From Saururus chinensis (lineage: Eukaryota > Streptophyta > Magnoliopsida > Piperales > Saururaceae): a DNA stretch of 64,000 nucleotides. A program made the translations under genes and the position numbers. This document shows, in pieces, positions 35,871-49,245 of this stretch. The stretch spans positions 24,163,092-24,227,091 of the forward strand of contig CP141143.1 of the NCBI GenBank assembly GCA_035235625.1, written 5' to 3'. Numbering within the stretch: the first letter of the stretch is position 1; every line of letters starts with the position of its first letter. The notes below the pieces were generated by a model. That model had not been told where the DNA came from. It ran no database searches and worked only from the letters and a program-made list of their open reading frames with translations.

Positions 35871-36429
35871 GGGGCTGTATTGCACTTAAGGCAAACATCT
35901 GGCCGGGCTTGTGGCTTTGACTCTTAGGCGCGACTTCTAAAATCTTGACTTTAAGTGACTCGGGAACTTTTATTTTGTTTTATATTTTTAAAATAGTTTT
36001 TAAATCTTTAACTTGGTCTTTTAAGTGAAATAACTCATACCTGATGACTTACAAGCTTTAAAATCTCTTAAACTTCTTTTAAATACATAACTTCCTTTAT
36101 TCCTCCTTCCCATTTAATTTATGTATGATTATCAAACAATCTTTCATATATTTGGGGTCGAGTCAAATTGGCTTGCGGCATTTTGCCACTAACTCTAACC
36201 CGCTGTTATTAAATGTGGGCAAAAATTTCAAGTCCCACTCGCATTTTTACATGTTATAACCACTGGCTAGCCATTAAAAGTTCCTACCTCCACCTCCACC
36301 CCACCCTTATTTTACAGGTTTTCTCTTTGCATATTGTATGAACAATCAACATATTTGCAATACACCAAAAAATATCCAACCCTACTGCACACATGATACA
36401 CTATCATGGTCCAGTTTGTGAATATCATG
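35871..36429. other. AT-rich non-coding DNA
   Basis: I see no open frame, known repeat end or RNA gene in this stretch. Confidence 0.4.
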
Positions 36430-36735
36430 TGGGGGTGATGAAATTTTTAATTATTATCCTTGATGTATTCTATTGCATCAATAATATTTATACATGAATG
36501 CTAGGGTTCTTTCCTAAAAGGGAATATAGCCTTTTAGAGAACAAGAGGAGAAGGACAAAGATAATATATTCCATTACACAGAACATAAGGCCTAATTAAT
36601 TACAAAGGGTTAAGGAATAATAAATATGGTTAACATCCCAATGGTGGTGTGTGAACCATCAGCTTGGCCTTCAAAAAATCAAATCTAGTGGCAATGAGAG
36701 ATTTTTTAAAAATATCGATTTAATGAGCATCATAC
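36430..36735 (-). mobile_element. 3' end relic of a Copia element (RNase H tail and part of the LTR)
   Basis: The minus strand of 36640-36735 reads LKYDAH, a stop, then IDIFKKSLIATRFDFLKAKL. This is the conserved end of Copia RNase H before the 3' LTR. LTR-like sequence with tgtataaatatt follows down to about 36430. The remainder of the element is absent. Confidence 0.6.
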
Positions 36736-38636
36736 TTAAGCGGAAAGACCACTCCCTCTTTTCAAATAATGCTACCTTGGCACACTTTTATCCATAGGGG
36801 TGGAGGGTACATGTAATATCCCAGATTTTTCTTAGGATTCAAAAATTAAATATGTAAAAATTAGGTTATTTAACCCTTTGGCATTCTTAGTAGAATAACT
36901 TCTTCAAATGATAGAATTTGTGGCTGAAGCTTTGTTGTTCGAAAGTAGATAGAAAGAGCTTCAAAACACCACCAGGAACATACGAATCAAAGTTCGGATG
37001 AGGGAGATAGGACTATTCAAAGTTTAACATACCGTATAGGGCCTGTTTACCCGATTTAAACGTGTAATTGGACTGTTTAAGTCATTTTGCAGGCCCGATT
37101 AATTAAAGTTACGAAATTAATTTTTATAGGCCTAATTAGGTTGCCTAAGTGAGGAGGATTAACCCAACTTTTAAGGGGATTAGGAACCCTAATCCCCATA
37201 TATGCTTAAAAAAAGGGATACTTGGGGCACAATCGAGGGGTTTTTTTAGCCGGAAGGGAGGAGAGAAGGTGGTGAACGGTGAGGCTCTAGTGGCGATGGA
37301 TTGATGAAAAATTGGCCATTAAGGTAGGACTTCGAGTCGAGATTAACAGAGATTTTATTAAGCAAATTAGAATATAAATTGTATTTGTAATTTATATTGC
37401 AATCAGTGTTCTTGTAATTTTCTTAAACAATTTATTTTATTTGAAACTTGTTATCTGACTGCCGGCAGACCGCTAGTTGTGGGCCTATCTAGGGAGGGGA
37501 ATGTTGGCCCTGGCCACGACTACCCTATCCTTCAGTGGCCTTGGTGGCGGCAGCGGATGGCATTAAGCAGACAAAGAAAATAAAAACACACACACACACA
37601 CACACACACACAGCGGCGGCACGGTGTAGCCCCACACCGGAGGCGAGACCTGGGCTCCCAGAATCGTTGGACAATGGCGATCTGTTCAAGCCTGGCCCAT
37701 TGGTCGGCCGTGGAGGCACCTTTGGCAATTAAAAATAGAAGGGCTTTAGCCCCGACCGGCGGCAGGCTAGTCCCATCGAGATCGTTGCTAAGCAGCGATC
37801 CGGTGAGGCCCAGACCTGCCCCACTCTGACAGTCGTGCCAGAGGATAATGGAGAAGACGAACCATAGTGTGGGTCGTCATCAAGCACTTGACCGGGTTGG
37901 GTTGCCCGACCCGATTCGGTCCAGATTAAAAATATATATAACAAAAATAAAACACTTCAACTAAACCAGGTCCAATTTAGAGAGTTAAAATAGTCAAAAC
38001 AAATTGTAAAAAATAATGAATTACCATGAGGACATTTAGAGTATCTTTACAAAGTTTTGAACTGGGGAAAATCATAAAAGTTTTAAAATAATTAATTTAC
38101 CTTTATGAGTTGAAGTGTAGAATAATGATTAATGACCAGACTTAGGGGCTCTGGTTTAAGGGCCTATGAGTGGATTAAAAAATTGAGAAAAATCCTAGTG
38201 AGATTTTTATGTTTTTATGTGTATCTTAATTTTAGACCAAGCCACAAGTGAGGGAAAAATCACAATACATAGATACTTGACCGTTTTACCCCTAGGGTTA
38301 AGCTAAGACAATTAATTGAACCAGGGTCAGTTTAAGGGGTTTACGACCTCGTTAAGCAACAAGAAAATTACCTTGTCATAACGTCAAGATGTACCCTTGG
38401 GATTAGTTTTGGACCCATCAAGGTTCAGGGAAGCCCTAAACAAAAAGATAGAAATACCCTTATGAAAATTGGCCTACATTCGCATTAATAAAATTAATGA
38501 GCCAATGTGATACTAAAATCTTTAGATATGTCACAAACTTACGCGAGAATGGAGAGGATCATGCCAAATGTGAGATAATTACCTTAATGCCCTTAGGTGT
38601 ATTATGACCAATTTTTATAAAGACTTAATCAATTAA
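36736..38636. other. non-coding DNA with an LTR-like start and a CA microsatellite
   Basis: At 36826 tgtaatatcccagatttttc resembles the start of the LTRs found downstream, but no matching end was found. A (CA)n run lies at 37585-37612 inside a GC-richer patch (37450-37920). I see no gene. Confidence 0.4.
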
Positions 38637-40990
38637 TGTAATGTCCCTGATTTTTCTACGATTTTCTTGCTATTTTTTTGGTCATTTTCGGTGGGAAAAT
38701 GTGATGCTCCGGCATATTCATATTTGTGTATTTACCCCATATTTATACCCGTAGAGTCGGGTGTGGGGCTTAGTCGTAGGCTGCGGGCCTCGCTGTGCTC
38801 TTTCAGCGCGAGTTTTAGACATACAGGTAGGTATGTGTAAGTTGTTTGAGTAAGACAGTAAGTGTCACGCCCGATCGTTTTTCCACACATTTACTTTAAA
38901 ATTTTACTAAAATTCCATTTTCAAAACATAGAGGTAAATCAAATAAATTAACAAAATTCAAAACGTGTGAAAACAACTTTCATAAATTAAATCATCTTAA
39001 AACAAACAAACGTTCTTAGGCGTGACCTAAAACAAAAGCGTGTGATTAAAACCTACCATGGCCATGGGTTTTAAAAATAAAAAACCTCCCAGGCATCTCT
39101 GAGTACAAGTTCTTTCACAGTCTTAAAAGTATTTGTACATACATGCACAAGTCCAGTATATAATGCATTTCTCTCACCTTAAACAAGATATGAGATCGTA
39201 GCACTAAACTCCACATAGCTTCACTGCTCTCAAAGTTGAGGAAGAATTGTCCACACGGGGAAATGGCGGTTCAGGCCACGGGGTGGTAGCCTTATCATCG
39301 CTGGGCCGGAAGAGAGCCGGAGGCTGACAGCTGCGGCCGGCGACCAGCGACATAGCCGCAAATCGAAATGAACAGAAATTTGGAAAAAAAACAGAGGTAG
39401 AATCGTTTTTACCTCACTGCGGCGAAGTGAGGGTGGGGAGGCCGGGACGGCCGTGGCCGGAGGTCACTGTGGCCGGAGCGGAGCTGTGGCGGTGGGGTGG
39501 CATCCATGCAGGCGGCAACAGCAAATCCAGCAAAAGCTTATTCACAAACCGAAATGGGGCTGAAGCAAAAGAGTATCGATGGATGGCAGGGAGGCCGGGA
39601 CGGAGGTGGCCGGTGGATGCTTTGGCCGGGACAGAATCGTGGCGGCGGAATGGAGGCCATGCAGCTGGCGGTGGTGGCGGAACAGGCAAAAAATTTGAAT
39701 GGGAGTCATCGAGCCAAAAACGGGAAAAAGGGGAGGAAGAGGGTGGCGGCCGATGGTGCCAGGCCGGGGAGGATGTGGTGGCATTGCTAGGCCAAGGCCG
39801 GCCGGGCGGAAGTGATGGCCACCGGCGGCGCCGACACCAGCCACACACAGCGAAGGCACTGCCTCCCACCCAATTTCACTGTTCAATCACGGGTCGGGCG
39901 CGGAGAGGCGCACCTCATCCGCTTTACACACATTTTTTTTCTTTTTTTTTCCAGTTTTTCTCATTTTTGCTCTCCCGCGTCTCCTCCGATTTTTGCACCG
40001 AAAAGATTTATGTGATGTGTTGAGACCTATGACCTACGACTGAACACCACTCCTGACTCTTACGGTCACGAATATTAGAAATACGGGTACGTCGAAGCAT
40101 AAAATTTATTTATCGAAATTACGACCAGAAACTGTAGAACATTGCAAAAAATTACAGAAAAATTAGGGATATTACAGTAAGTGTGTGATTTTGAGTAAGA
40201 TTGTGCGAGTAAGGTCGTATAGGTATTTGTAAGTTGTTTGAGTAAGCATATGGGGGTACGAGTAAGTTTGTAAGACCTTTGTGTAAGTTTGATTCGATGG
40301 TATGATTTTAGCATAATGATATGCGTGATTGTATGCATATGAGCATGATTATGATGTTCCTGCTTTCTTCATGTTTGAGTTGCATGAACGCATCTATGTA
40401 TGGATTTACTGAGTTCACCATTTAGAACTCCCCTACTGGGTATTTTCCTACTGAGTATGAAAATACTCATTACCCTACTTTTTAGCCCTGCTGTTCTGGA
40501 GGCTTTTGTAGGTTTGTGACGGAGAGCTCTTGGAGATGGATACTCGTTTCCATGGTGGATTTGATTCCCTTGGACTCAAGTATACACTTGACTTACTGTG
40601 AGTATTTTTGTGCCACGATCCGATGTATTGGGTGAGACGAGAATTAAGATGTTTATATATTCTGGACTTTCATTTGGATCAGACTGTGGGCTATTATGGG
40701 ACTTGCACTTAGGGATGCCTGAGAGAGATTTGTATTTAAAGTCTATGATCATAGCAATTTATTTATACGATTGTTTTCGAGTAGCGCCTGTGGAAGTTTA
40801 GTTTGGCTGTATGATGTTTGATCGAATGAGTAACAATTTGGATAGGAAAAATTGATGTATTTTATTTATAAATTATAAAACTATTTTCACATATTTCGTA
40901 TTCGTCATTTTTTTCTGATTTATAGCAGTTATATTGCAAAAATTTTTCGTGAATTTTAAGGAAAATCTATGAAAAAGCTCAGGCGTTACA
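38637..40990 (+). mobile_element. solo LTR (outer), interrupted by another LTR
   Basis: It starts TGTAATGTCCCTG and ends GGCGTTACA (TG..CA). The flanks are attaa and gttaa, a target duplication with one mismatch. About 1.04 kb remains once the nested LTR (38863-40176) is removed. It has no gag-pol. The terminal sequence resembles LTRs of plant Gypsy-type elements, but the superfamily is not proven. Confidence 0.6.
38863..40176 (-). mobile_element. solo LTR-type element nested in the outer LTR
   Basis: It begins TGTCACGCCCG and ends GGATATTACA, with the perfect 5-bp target duplication gtaag (38858-38862 and 40177-40181). The reverse complement starts TGTAATATCCC, so it is read on the minus strand. 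It has a GC-rich centre (39250-39900). The open frames there (39427-40023 +, 39414-39869 -) are on both strands and show no domain. It is related end to end, with an extra central part, to 44951-47885. Confidence 0.75.
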
Positions 40991-43389
40991 GTTAATCTAA
41001 GGAGGATAAGGGCACGAGAGCTTGAACATTTATAATAGCATTATCAGGTTTGATTCTTGATATTATGATTTGCTTGGACTTGTGTCAGTCTGTATTTGTT
41101 AGATCCTTGATCTTGAACTAGTTTTTTGGTTTTCTTTAATCATCGGTTATCGTGAGGTTAACGCGTTTTCTGATTTATTCGGTGATTTGGTGAATAAGTG
41201 GTGTTTATGATGGTTTTAACTAAAATCAACTTTAAGATTAGTGGTTTTAAGTGATTTTAAATCAAATGTGATTTTTTGGGATTTTTCTGGATTTCCACTA
41301 TTTTTCTGAAAATTGGGGTTTTGGCGGGACCCTATGGGCCCCACCGCCGAAATATTGGTTTTTGGGTCAAATAAACCCAAATGTCTACTTAAGCCCATAA
41401 AAAAGTTTTTAGAATTTTCTTAGACTTAATTAGTGCTCAAATTTGTAAAATACCAATTTTTAGCCTACTTTTCCTATTTACACCCCATAATTTACCCATA
41501 CATACCCCAACCCTTACTATGAAAGGCCAAACCTGAGCAATTTCCATTTTGAGAATAGGCTAAGGAGGAGAGGTCAGACCTAATCCCCAATGAGGCCCGA
41601 ATTAGAAGGTGTTTAAGGTAAGCCTACTCTAATTAAGCACTAAACCCTAGCTTTCTTCTTAATCTCTTCTAAATCTACCATTTCCTCTTTGTTTCAATTT
41701 GTTTTTGGACATTAAAAAACTACTGATTTGTATTTTACTATAAACCCTAGCTTTCAAAATTCGATTTTTATGATCAACAAGCCCTAGATCTAAGTTTTAA
41801 TTAGGAATTTCTTTGGTAAATCGATTTTTAATAGAGTTTAATCCAAACTCTATGTTTTTGTAAGGTTTTCAAGATGGGTGACCCTCAAATCTGAGCTTAA
41901 TCAAGTGCTAAGGTAATAAATCTTCAAAATTTCAGTTTATCCATGGTAAAACTCTTGATTTTTGGCTTATTTCGAATGGAGTTACTTGATTTGGTGTGTT
42001 AATGACATGATTAGAAAATGAAAATTTTTAATCCCGATTTCTTAGGGTTTTGTATTATTATAGTATGGTTTAACATTCTAGAAGTCATGAAAGACTTTTG
42101 ATGATGATTAGGGTGTTAGATGTTGATTTGAAGTGTTATTAATGGTGTTTCGGTTTGGATTTACGAAAGGAAGAAGAAGGTAAGTTCTGCCTTGTTGGCG
42201 TTCGAACGGCCCTTCTGGGCGTTCAAACGGCAACACTGTCAGAACGACAGTTTTTCAGTTCAGCCCATCGAACGGCCTGCTAGGCGTTCAAATGGCCAAA
42301 TTGTGAATTTCAAATTTTTATGTTTAGCCGATCGAACGGCCTGAAGGGTGTTCGAACGGCTACACAACAGATTTGTGTTCTAATGCATGATGTTTATTTT
42401 GATGATTCCACTTTAGCTTACCAATTTCATATGAATGTGGAGCGTTTTAAGCTATATTATGCTACTTGAAAGGCATGCTATTGAGGTTATGGAGTTGAGA
42501 TATATGCTTAGCGGTTTGTGGAATGACTTATGGTTTGTGGCATGATGTTGGAATTGTCATCTTGAAATTATGAATGGTTGATTCCTTATAGTTAAGCATA
42601 TTTTCAGTAGGACTACAACCTATTAATGGACTGATTTGTCATGATAGAATGTGGTTAGTTGATGTGTGGATGTTGGTGAATGCCATGACTCAATGATGAA
42701 ATGAATGATCTTATATGTGTTTACCCTTTGTGGTTGAGTTTTGATTTGAGTTATGTTTTCAATGATTCTTCTCCTATGATTTCCGCTGGAATTCATGTTT
42801 AGATGGTAGTTCACATGTGTAGTGTGGTAGTGAGTTTAGTTTCAAGCATGTTGGCATGCATTGTGTGCAGTGCTTCTACTAGGTACACACACACACACGT
42901 GGGGGTTAAATGATGATGTTGAAGCTGGATATTGTGATTATGAATGATGCATTAGGGGTTGATGAGAGCACTTATCATGGATTAGGATTCATGTATGCCT
43001 TGCCCACGTATGTACCATGCTGCATGCATCATGAAAATGGATTTCCAATTGAGGCTTCATTGAGGTTAATCGAATTTGACCGATTGGATGCAATGTGGTG
43101 AAATTGTGTGCCGAATTGATCGGTCGTGGATTAATCGTAAGTTGATTGGTCCGAAAGGACATGTTTTGATTTGAGTTCCTGTGTGGAACAAGTGCACTCC
43201 CCGGGTTGAGTCTAGTTAAATGGAGTTAAGTAGGGATGAGCTGTGTACTTCTCTTGCGGATTGAGATTATTTATGATTTGCTGGACCCTGAGAATCTAGC
43301 TGGTTTGTCTGAGTGCACCGGCTTGCTAGGTGTTGTTGCTTGAGACTTTAGTCTTGACAAGCAGGGTTGCCCGGGAGTTTAGACTTGAT

Positions 43390-43560
43390 GGGCAGGCGTT
43401 GCTCGAAGGCGTTGGCCTTGAGGAGCAGGAGTTGCTCGAAGGCATTGGCCTTGAGGAGCAGGAGTTGCTCGAAGGCGTTGGCCTTAAGGAGCAGGAGTTG
43501 CTCGAAGGCATTGGCCTTGAGGAGCAGGAGTTGCTCGTAGGCGTTGGCCTTGAGGAGCAT
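43390..43560. repeat. 33-bp minisatellite, about five copies
   Basis: The unit contains ggccttgaggagcaggagtt followed by gctcgaaggcgtt. It stays open in frame as repeats of EQELLEGVGLE on the plus strand and of LLKANAFEQL on the minus strand, because the unit is a multiple of three. No function is inferred. Confidence 0.8.
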
Positions 43561-43689
43561 GTCTATTTGATAAGTGTTTGCTCGAGGGCTCAGGTCTTGA
43601 AGAGCAGGTTTATTCTCTATGTGTATGGACTTGCATGATGGATTAGTGTGTGTATGTGACACTTATACATGCATGGTAAATGAGAATGA

Positions 43690-43860
43690 TGTGATGCATA
43701 AGGGAATATGTATGTTAGAAATACATTCATGCAGGTTGATTATGATGTGATGCATGTGGGAATATGCATGTTAGAGACACATTCATGCAGGTTGTTATGA
43801 TGCGATGCATGATGGAATATGTATGCTAGAGATACATTCATGCAGGTTGTTATGATATGA
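43690..43860. repeat. tandem repeat of about 57-62 bp, three copies
   Basis: The repeats share gatgcat, gggaatatg, and cattcatgcaggttg. It lies inside the long LTR. Confidence 0.7.
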
Positions 43861-44508
43861 ATGACATTATGTGGATTATACACTATGATGCAGTTTTAGG
43901 TGATGTGTATGTGTGATTAGAAAATGATGCACCTTGCCAATCTTTGATCGGAATGATTATATTGCTATGCTATCGTATCTTCGATGTTGATAGTGATATT
44001 AAAAACCATTGCTGAGTTTGTTAAACTCACCCCTCTTTCTTGTGTTTTGTTTTGGGGCTGCGTGGTGCGACACACAGACGGACAGGATCGCCTCTTTGAG
44101 GAAAGGTCGGAGATGACTTGGATGTGATCGCGGAGATCGTTGTGTGACTCATTTTTCTTTGGTTTTATGCTTATGTTTAGAACCTTTGTATAGGGTTCTT
44201 TGTTTTGGATTTATGTCACATTTTACAATTATGTTTGCTTAAGACTTATTTGAGCCAGTGTGGGCATTAGTTAACTAAGCATGTGGGTTTAAGACTAGTT
44301 GTTTACTTTGTGATAAGCAACACTCTTTCTTTCCTTCTTATTTACTCTTGCTCAAAGGATTGTGCGTACTCCGTAATTCTGTTAATCGCCCGTGGTTAGG
44401 GTTAAGTCTTCCGCTAAATCATTTCTCAATTTCCCTTTGTCGCCCCCGTGCGCTTGACCGGCCCCTGGACCGGGTTCGGCTCGGGCATCGCCGGGGCATG
44501 ACAGTATT

Positions 44509-44950
44509 GTTTATGTTGTTCATTGTTTTAATGTTAGCTATTGATTTTGTGATAGTAATTTATCACTAGCTTAAGATTAATGAAATATTAATCAAGGGGG
44601 TTAGATAGCTTTGGATTTGGCAAGAACACTAATTAAGATAAAGACTAAAATACCTCAGAGGGGTCTAGGACTAGTTCAAAGAGTGAACAAAGCCTTTGAC
44701 CTGACGATTTGCCTTAATTGATGAATTGATGGCAGTTTCAAGTTTTGACCCTAGTCTCGAAGGGATTAAATAGGATTTAAAATAGTAATTCTGAATCCTG
44801 TCTTATTGATGAGGTAGATAAGGTTCAAAATGGCTTCTTGAGTCTTAGCTCTATTGAGGAGCTACTGATTTGACTATATAGTTGCACCTCCCCATTGGAG
44901 GGAGATCTGCGTGAGTTAGGCTCACCACTGATCTATTGAAGATCATTTAG
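44509..44950. other. spacer between LTR insertions, no gene seen
   Basis: AT-rich DNA without a long frame or recognised repeat. It is presumably host DNA or an older element that received the LTRs on both sides. It continues after 47890. Confidence 0.4.
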
Positions 44951-47885
44951 TGTCACACCTAAGGTTTTTCCTTACATTTAATTAAAAATCTTACAAATAA
45001 TTTATTTCGAAATACGGATGTAAATCAAATGAACCAACAAAACTCAAAACGTGTGAAAATAATTTTTATAATTTAATTCAACATTCGACAAAACTAAAAT
45101 TTTCAGGAGTGACCTGAAACAAAAACATATAAATAAAACTCGCCATGGCCACGGTCTTTAAAACAAAAACATCTCAAGCCTTTCTGAGTACAAGTTCTTC
45201 AACAGTCTATGTTTTGATTCATAGATACACAAGTCCAAAAAATAATACATTTCTCTTACCTTAATCGATACATGAGATCGTTGCACTACACAATTCACAT
45301 ACATACAACATGCTTTTATAATCAGCATAGTCATGCAAAATATTAAATTATAAACTCCTAGCATGCTACTACACAATCAAAGCATGCTATAATGAAATTA
45401 CGAGTTCAAGGTCCCCTACCTCGTAATCCACAGGAGTTTGATGGTGAGCAAACTACGGTGGTGACGTCGATAGCAGAATAGGTGGCAAAAATATCGCACT
45501 AATAGAGTCATTGTTGTCCCGAGGATTTTCAGAGATGCTGGAATTAATCTTGATAAAGTTAGATTAATTGTGCTCAAAGCACAAGACTGGGCGCACTAGG
45601 GTGGCCAGATACAAGGTTGTGCTATTAGAACTGGCAAAAGCAACCACAGAATGAGGGGTAACTAATTGGAGGTCGGCCAACAGTTTAAAACACATGTTGG
45701 CCACAACGTTAAAGTAGACCGCAGACTACATCCAGCGGTAACAATTCCACATTGTCGAAGCCTCACAACATGGCAGAGGACTTCGTTGTGTACCTATGGA
45801 CATAAGGGATGCATAGGAGGGCTTTAACGGTCATATTACCTATCAGAGGAGTCGTTCCATAAACACAAGTTGAGGCACTAAGGCTCGGCATGGGTGGCTA
45901 AAAAAGGTAGCGTCATTTCTAAATGCTTACCCACAATCAAATCATCATACGGACGATCGTGCATAAAGAACAGCTTACGGTGGAAGATATGGTACGACAT
46001 CGATCGAGCATTCGATGGGCTGAGTCTAATGGATTACAATAATACTTCCCCTTGGAAGAGTCAGAATTCAAGAACTCTTTCTCGTAGGTTTTGGGACATG
46101 CGTATCAAAAGTGGGGGTGCAAGGGTAGCATCGGGCCAAAAGTGTTGGCCCTTGCCGTCATTGGGCTAGGGCAAAGCCCATTTTGGTCAGGCCTCCAGCC
46201 CAAGTTCCACACAATATCAAGTGGGACACATTGGCTCGGGTTGGAGCGAGGCCCATCAGTGACAGTCAGAGACATACCCTAGAGTTTAGGGCGTCTAGTG
46301 TGTGCAGAAGACATGTAGAGGAGGTTGGAAGCTGCGGCCCCTTGCTGATAATGGTTAGGCTGACATCCGTAATTGTCTGCTAGCTGATGCCGGGCAGCAG
46401 AACACCCGGTAAGAAAAACAAAGAGACCCGATTTAACTAGGGCGACAATGTATCGAGTTGGAGCACAGACACGCATCGTAGGGCCATGAACGGCCGACGG
46501 GGCTAGGGGTCAAACTTGGAATACGACGGTGATCCAGTAATCACAAACTGCTACAAGCTAGGTGGACACTGATTGGAGTTTGTCTGAAGTCTAACGGTGA
46601 TGAATCGACACCACTATATTGAAACTGTGTCTCAGACTAAGTGGAGCAATGGGGCCGAAGAGGGGAGAATGGGTGCAAGAGGCCATCGTCGGCCCGAGGC
46701 GGAGCTGGCGACGGTGAGCCGGAGCTCCTCCAGCTATTCACAGCCACAGAAAACAAAAGGGAAAGGAACACGGTCTGTCCTGATCCAAAAATAGCATAAG
46801 GAGGGGTGCCGGACCGGGGGAGGCGGCGGTTCACGTCAGGGCGATGGCCTTGCCATCGCCAGGCTGGGAGAAGGCCAAAGGCCAGTCGCAGTGGCCGGCC
46901 GGCGGCTGCAACACACAGACAACAAAAATAATGGGGCGGTGGACTTTTACCAAATGGTAGCAAAGGAGAGATGGAGAGGCTAAGGAAGGCGATGACCAGA
47001 CCAGGGGTGGCAGCCTTGCCCAAAGGCCAGCCAATGGCGGCTGACAGCTTGCGGCACCGCCGGTGGCCGTATCACACAAAAACAGAGAAACGAACACACA
47101 AACAAAACAAAAAAACAGAGCAGTGGTGTTTTACCTCACATTGGTGAAGCAAGGACGGGGAGGCCGAGACAGATGTGGCTGGAGTCCACACTAGCTAGGA
47201 CGGAGCTATGGCGGTGGTCTAGATGCCATGCAACCGCCGGCAACAGCAAATCAAGGTAAAACGACAGTTCACGAACTGAAATGGGGAGGAAGGAAAAGAG
47301 TGGCGGCGGGAAGGTTAGGATGGAGATGTCCGGTGGTAGTCATGACCGGGGCGAAGCCGTGGCGACAAGCTGGCAGCCATGCAGGTGGAGATGGCGACGG
47401 ATTGCACAAAAATTTTCAAAAAACAGGTTACAGGCCGAAACTGGAGAGAGGGAGGAAGAGGCAATGGTGGTTGGCGGAGTCAGGCTAGGGAGGCAGCAGC
47501 GGCGTCGCCAGGCCGAGGCAAGGGCGCCACCTCCGGCCTCAAATAGTGAAGGGTTGCCCCCCATTCACTATATACTCCTTGGGTTGGGCGTGCTGAGGCG
47601 CGCCTGATCCGCGTTATTTATTTTTCTTTTTTTTTATTTTTTTTAACCTTCCTTTATTCCTATTTCTGTCTTCCCATGTCTCATCTGATTTTTGCGCTGA
47701 AAAATTTCTAGGATGTACTAAACACTACTCCTGACTCTTATGATCACGAGTATTACAAATACGGATATGCCAAAGCATCAAATTTCTTCATCAAAATTAC
47801 GAGCAAAAACTGCAAAACATTCTAGAACATTGCAGAAAATAGCAAAAATATGCAAAAAAATTACAAAAAATTCGGGGATGTTACA
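44951..47885 (-). mobile_element. LTR-type element related to 38863-40176, 2.9 kb
   Basis: It begins TGTCACACCTAAGG and ends GGGGATGTTACA, with the perfect 5-bp target duplication tttag (44946-44950 and 47886-47890). Both ends match the 1.3 kb copy; the centre is longer and has repeated GC-rich modules, each followed by a gttttacctcac-like string. No gag-pol domain is visible. It could be a solo LTR with internal duplication or a non-autonomous element. Confidence 0.7.
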
Positions 47886-47890
47886 TTTAG

Positions 47891-48777
47891 TGTACACGTA
47901 TTTCAATTAGTTGACATCCTATTTACTGGACTTCTCTTGCCATTTCTATCCAGGTGTAGTTGTGGATCATGCCCTTTCATTCTGGTTAGGTCCTTTATGG
48001 GGCTAGGATGGGTGATGGTACTTCTTGGTGGATTCTAGGGTTGTACTATAGATGGTTCCCTTTAGAGGAAGGTCTATGGGGGTTTATCATATGTCACTTA
48101 GGTTGACATCTGATGTGTCTGTCTGTCTTTAGGATTAGATGGGGATATTAACGATCAAACAATGGTTCGAGAGATAATTAATAACATTGTTTGATATTAC
48201 TTATTTAATTGGAACAAGTGGAACGATTAAAGGATTTGTATAAAATGTAGGTTTGTTGAAAATACTTAAGCATTGCATGTGTGATGCTATGTTTCTTAGG
48301 ATAGTGTAATTTTTGGGCAGAACTACGTCTAGATCTGATCTTGTTAGAAACATTAAAGATGTTGTTTGATGAGTACGTAGACAACTAACATCGGGTTATG
48401 TTTGCCCAATCCAAAAAATATTAATTAATACTTTTGTTCTACTAGAAATGCTCCTCCGAGGGGAGGAGATGCTTGGTTGCTATGTAGTTGTAGGTTCTTT
48501 AGATGAGGATGTAGCGAGATCAGAAGTCAATGGGCGATTGAGGATGACATTGCACTAGTGGGATTTCGTTTCTTACTTCTGTAATTTTGTAAATAATTAT
48601 AATTATTGGCATGAAAGCCAACTTTACTTAAGTTATTTATTTTCGGATAAATGATAAACTTGTACTTAGAGGGTTAACCTAACTATTTATTGAATTTTGG
48701 CACGTGTAATTTGTGAACCCCAATTACCACGACCTGGATATTTTAGTCAATTGATTTCATTTAAAGAAAAATAAAAT
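47891..48777. other. non-coding DNA, possible old LTR
   Basis: No open frame or clear boundary. The region near 48590 (gtaattttgtaaataattat) looks like LTR promoter or terminator DNA, but it is not delimited. Confidence 0.3.
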
Positions 48778-49245
48778 GGAACATAAAATAGAAAATACTA
48801 AACTCAAATAGTAAAATATTGAACCTCCCTATGGGCAAAGGTTTCATTTTGCACCAAAATTATTAAAACTATATAAAAATAAATGGTCATTTTGTTTCAT
48901 GATATGACTAGTGGGTTATACATGATGCATTATAAGAAAATCCCACACATATGGGTCTAAGGATTCACTTATGTTTCAACATATAACCCTCCACCCTATT
49001 TTAATTATATAACACTAACTACCACCTTCCTTTGGGGATAGATGATAATCATTGTCACATAATCAAAATTTGGTGACAGCACATGATTTATATATGTGAA
49101 TCTATGCACCCCATAGTAGCATTCTATACGATTTGCACGTTGAAAATAACTTAGAATGCTTTGGTCACTCCTAAGTCATCCAAATGGATGTGTGAACTTA
49201 ATTTTTGCTTATCACCTTCTCATATAACAAATGGGTGCAATTGAT
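48778..49245. repeat. second copy of the dispersed repeat of about 460 bp
   Basis: It is collinear with 15632-16090. It is bordered by unrelated AT-rich DNA on both sides. It has no coding content. Confidence 0.6.

Larger units (their letters stand above)
41097..44503 (+). mobile_element. long solo LTR (3.4 kb) with tandem repeats
   Basis: It starts TGTTAGATCC and ends GGGGCATGACA, with the perfect 5-bp target duplication gtatt (41092-41096 and 44504-44508). No internal coding region is present, so it is most likely a solo LTR left by LTR-LTR recombination. LTRs this long are typical of some plant Gypsy lineages. It contains two minisatellites (43390-43560 and 43690-43860) and repeated cgaacggcc motifs at 42200-42360. 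Confidence 0.75.

Noticed and set aside
36826..36846. Start of a complete LTR element (tgtaatatcccagattttt)
   Set aside because: No matching end or second copy of the flanking gtaca was found; kept only as an LTR-like start.
39414..40023. Long frames on both strands in the GC-rich centre of the LTR
   Set aside because: No domain is present and the element borders with target duplication show it is LTR interior.
43326..43638. Repeat protein encoded by the 33-bp minisatellite
   Set aside because: It lies inside a solo LTR, is open on both strands because the unit is a multiple of three, and has no initiation context.
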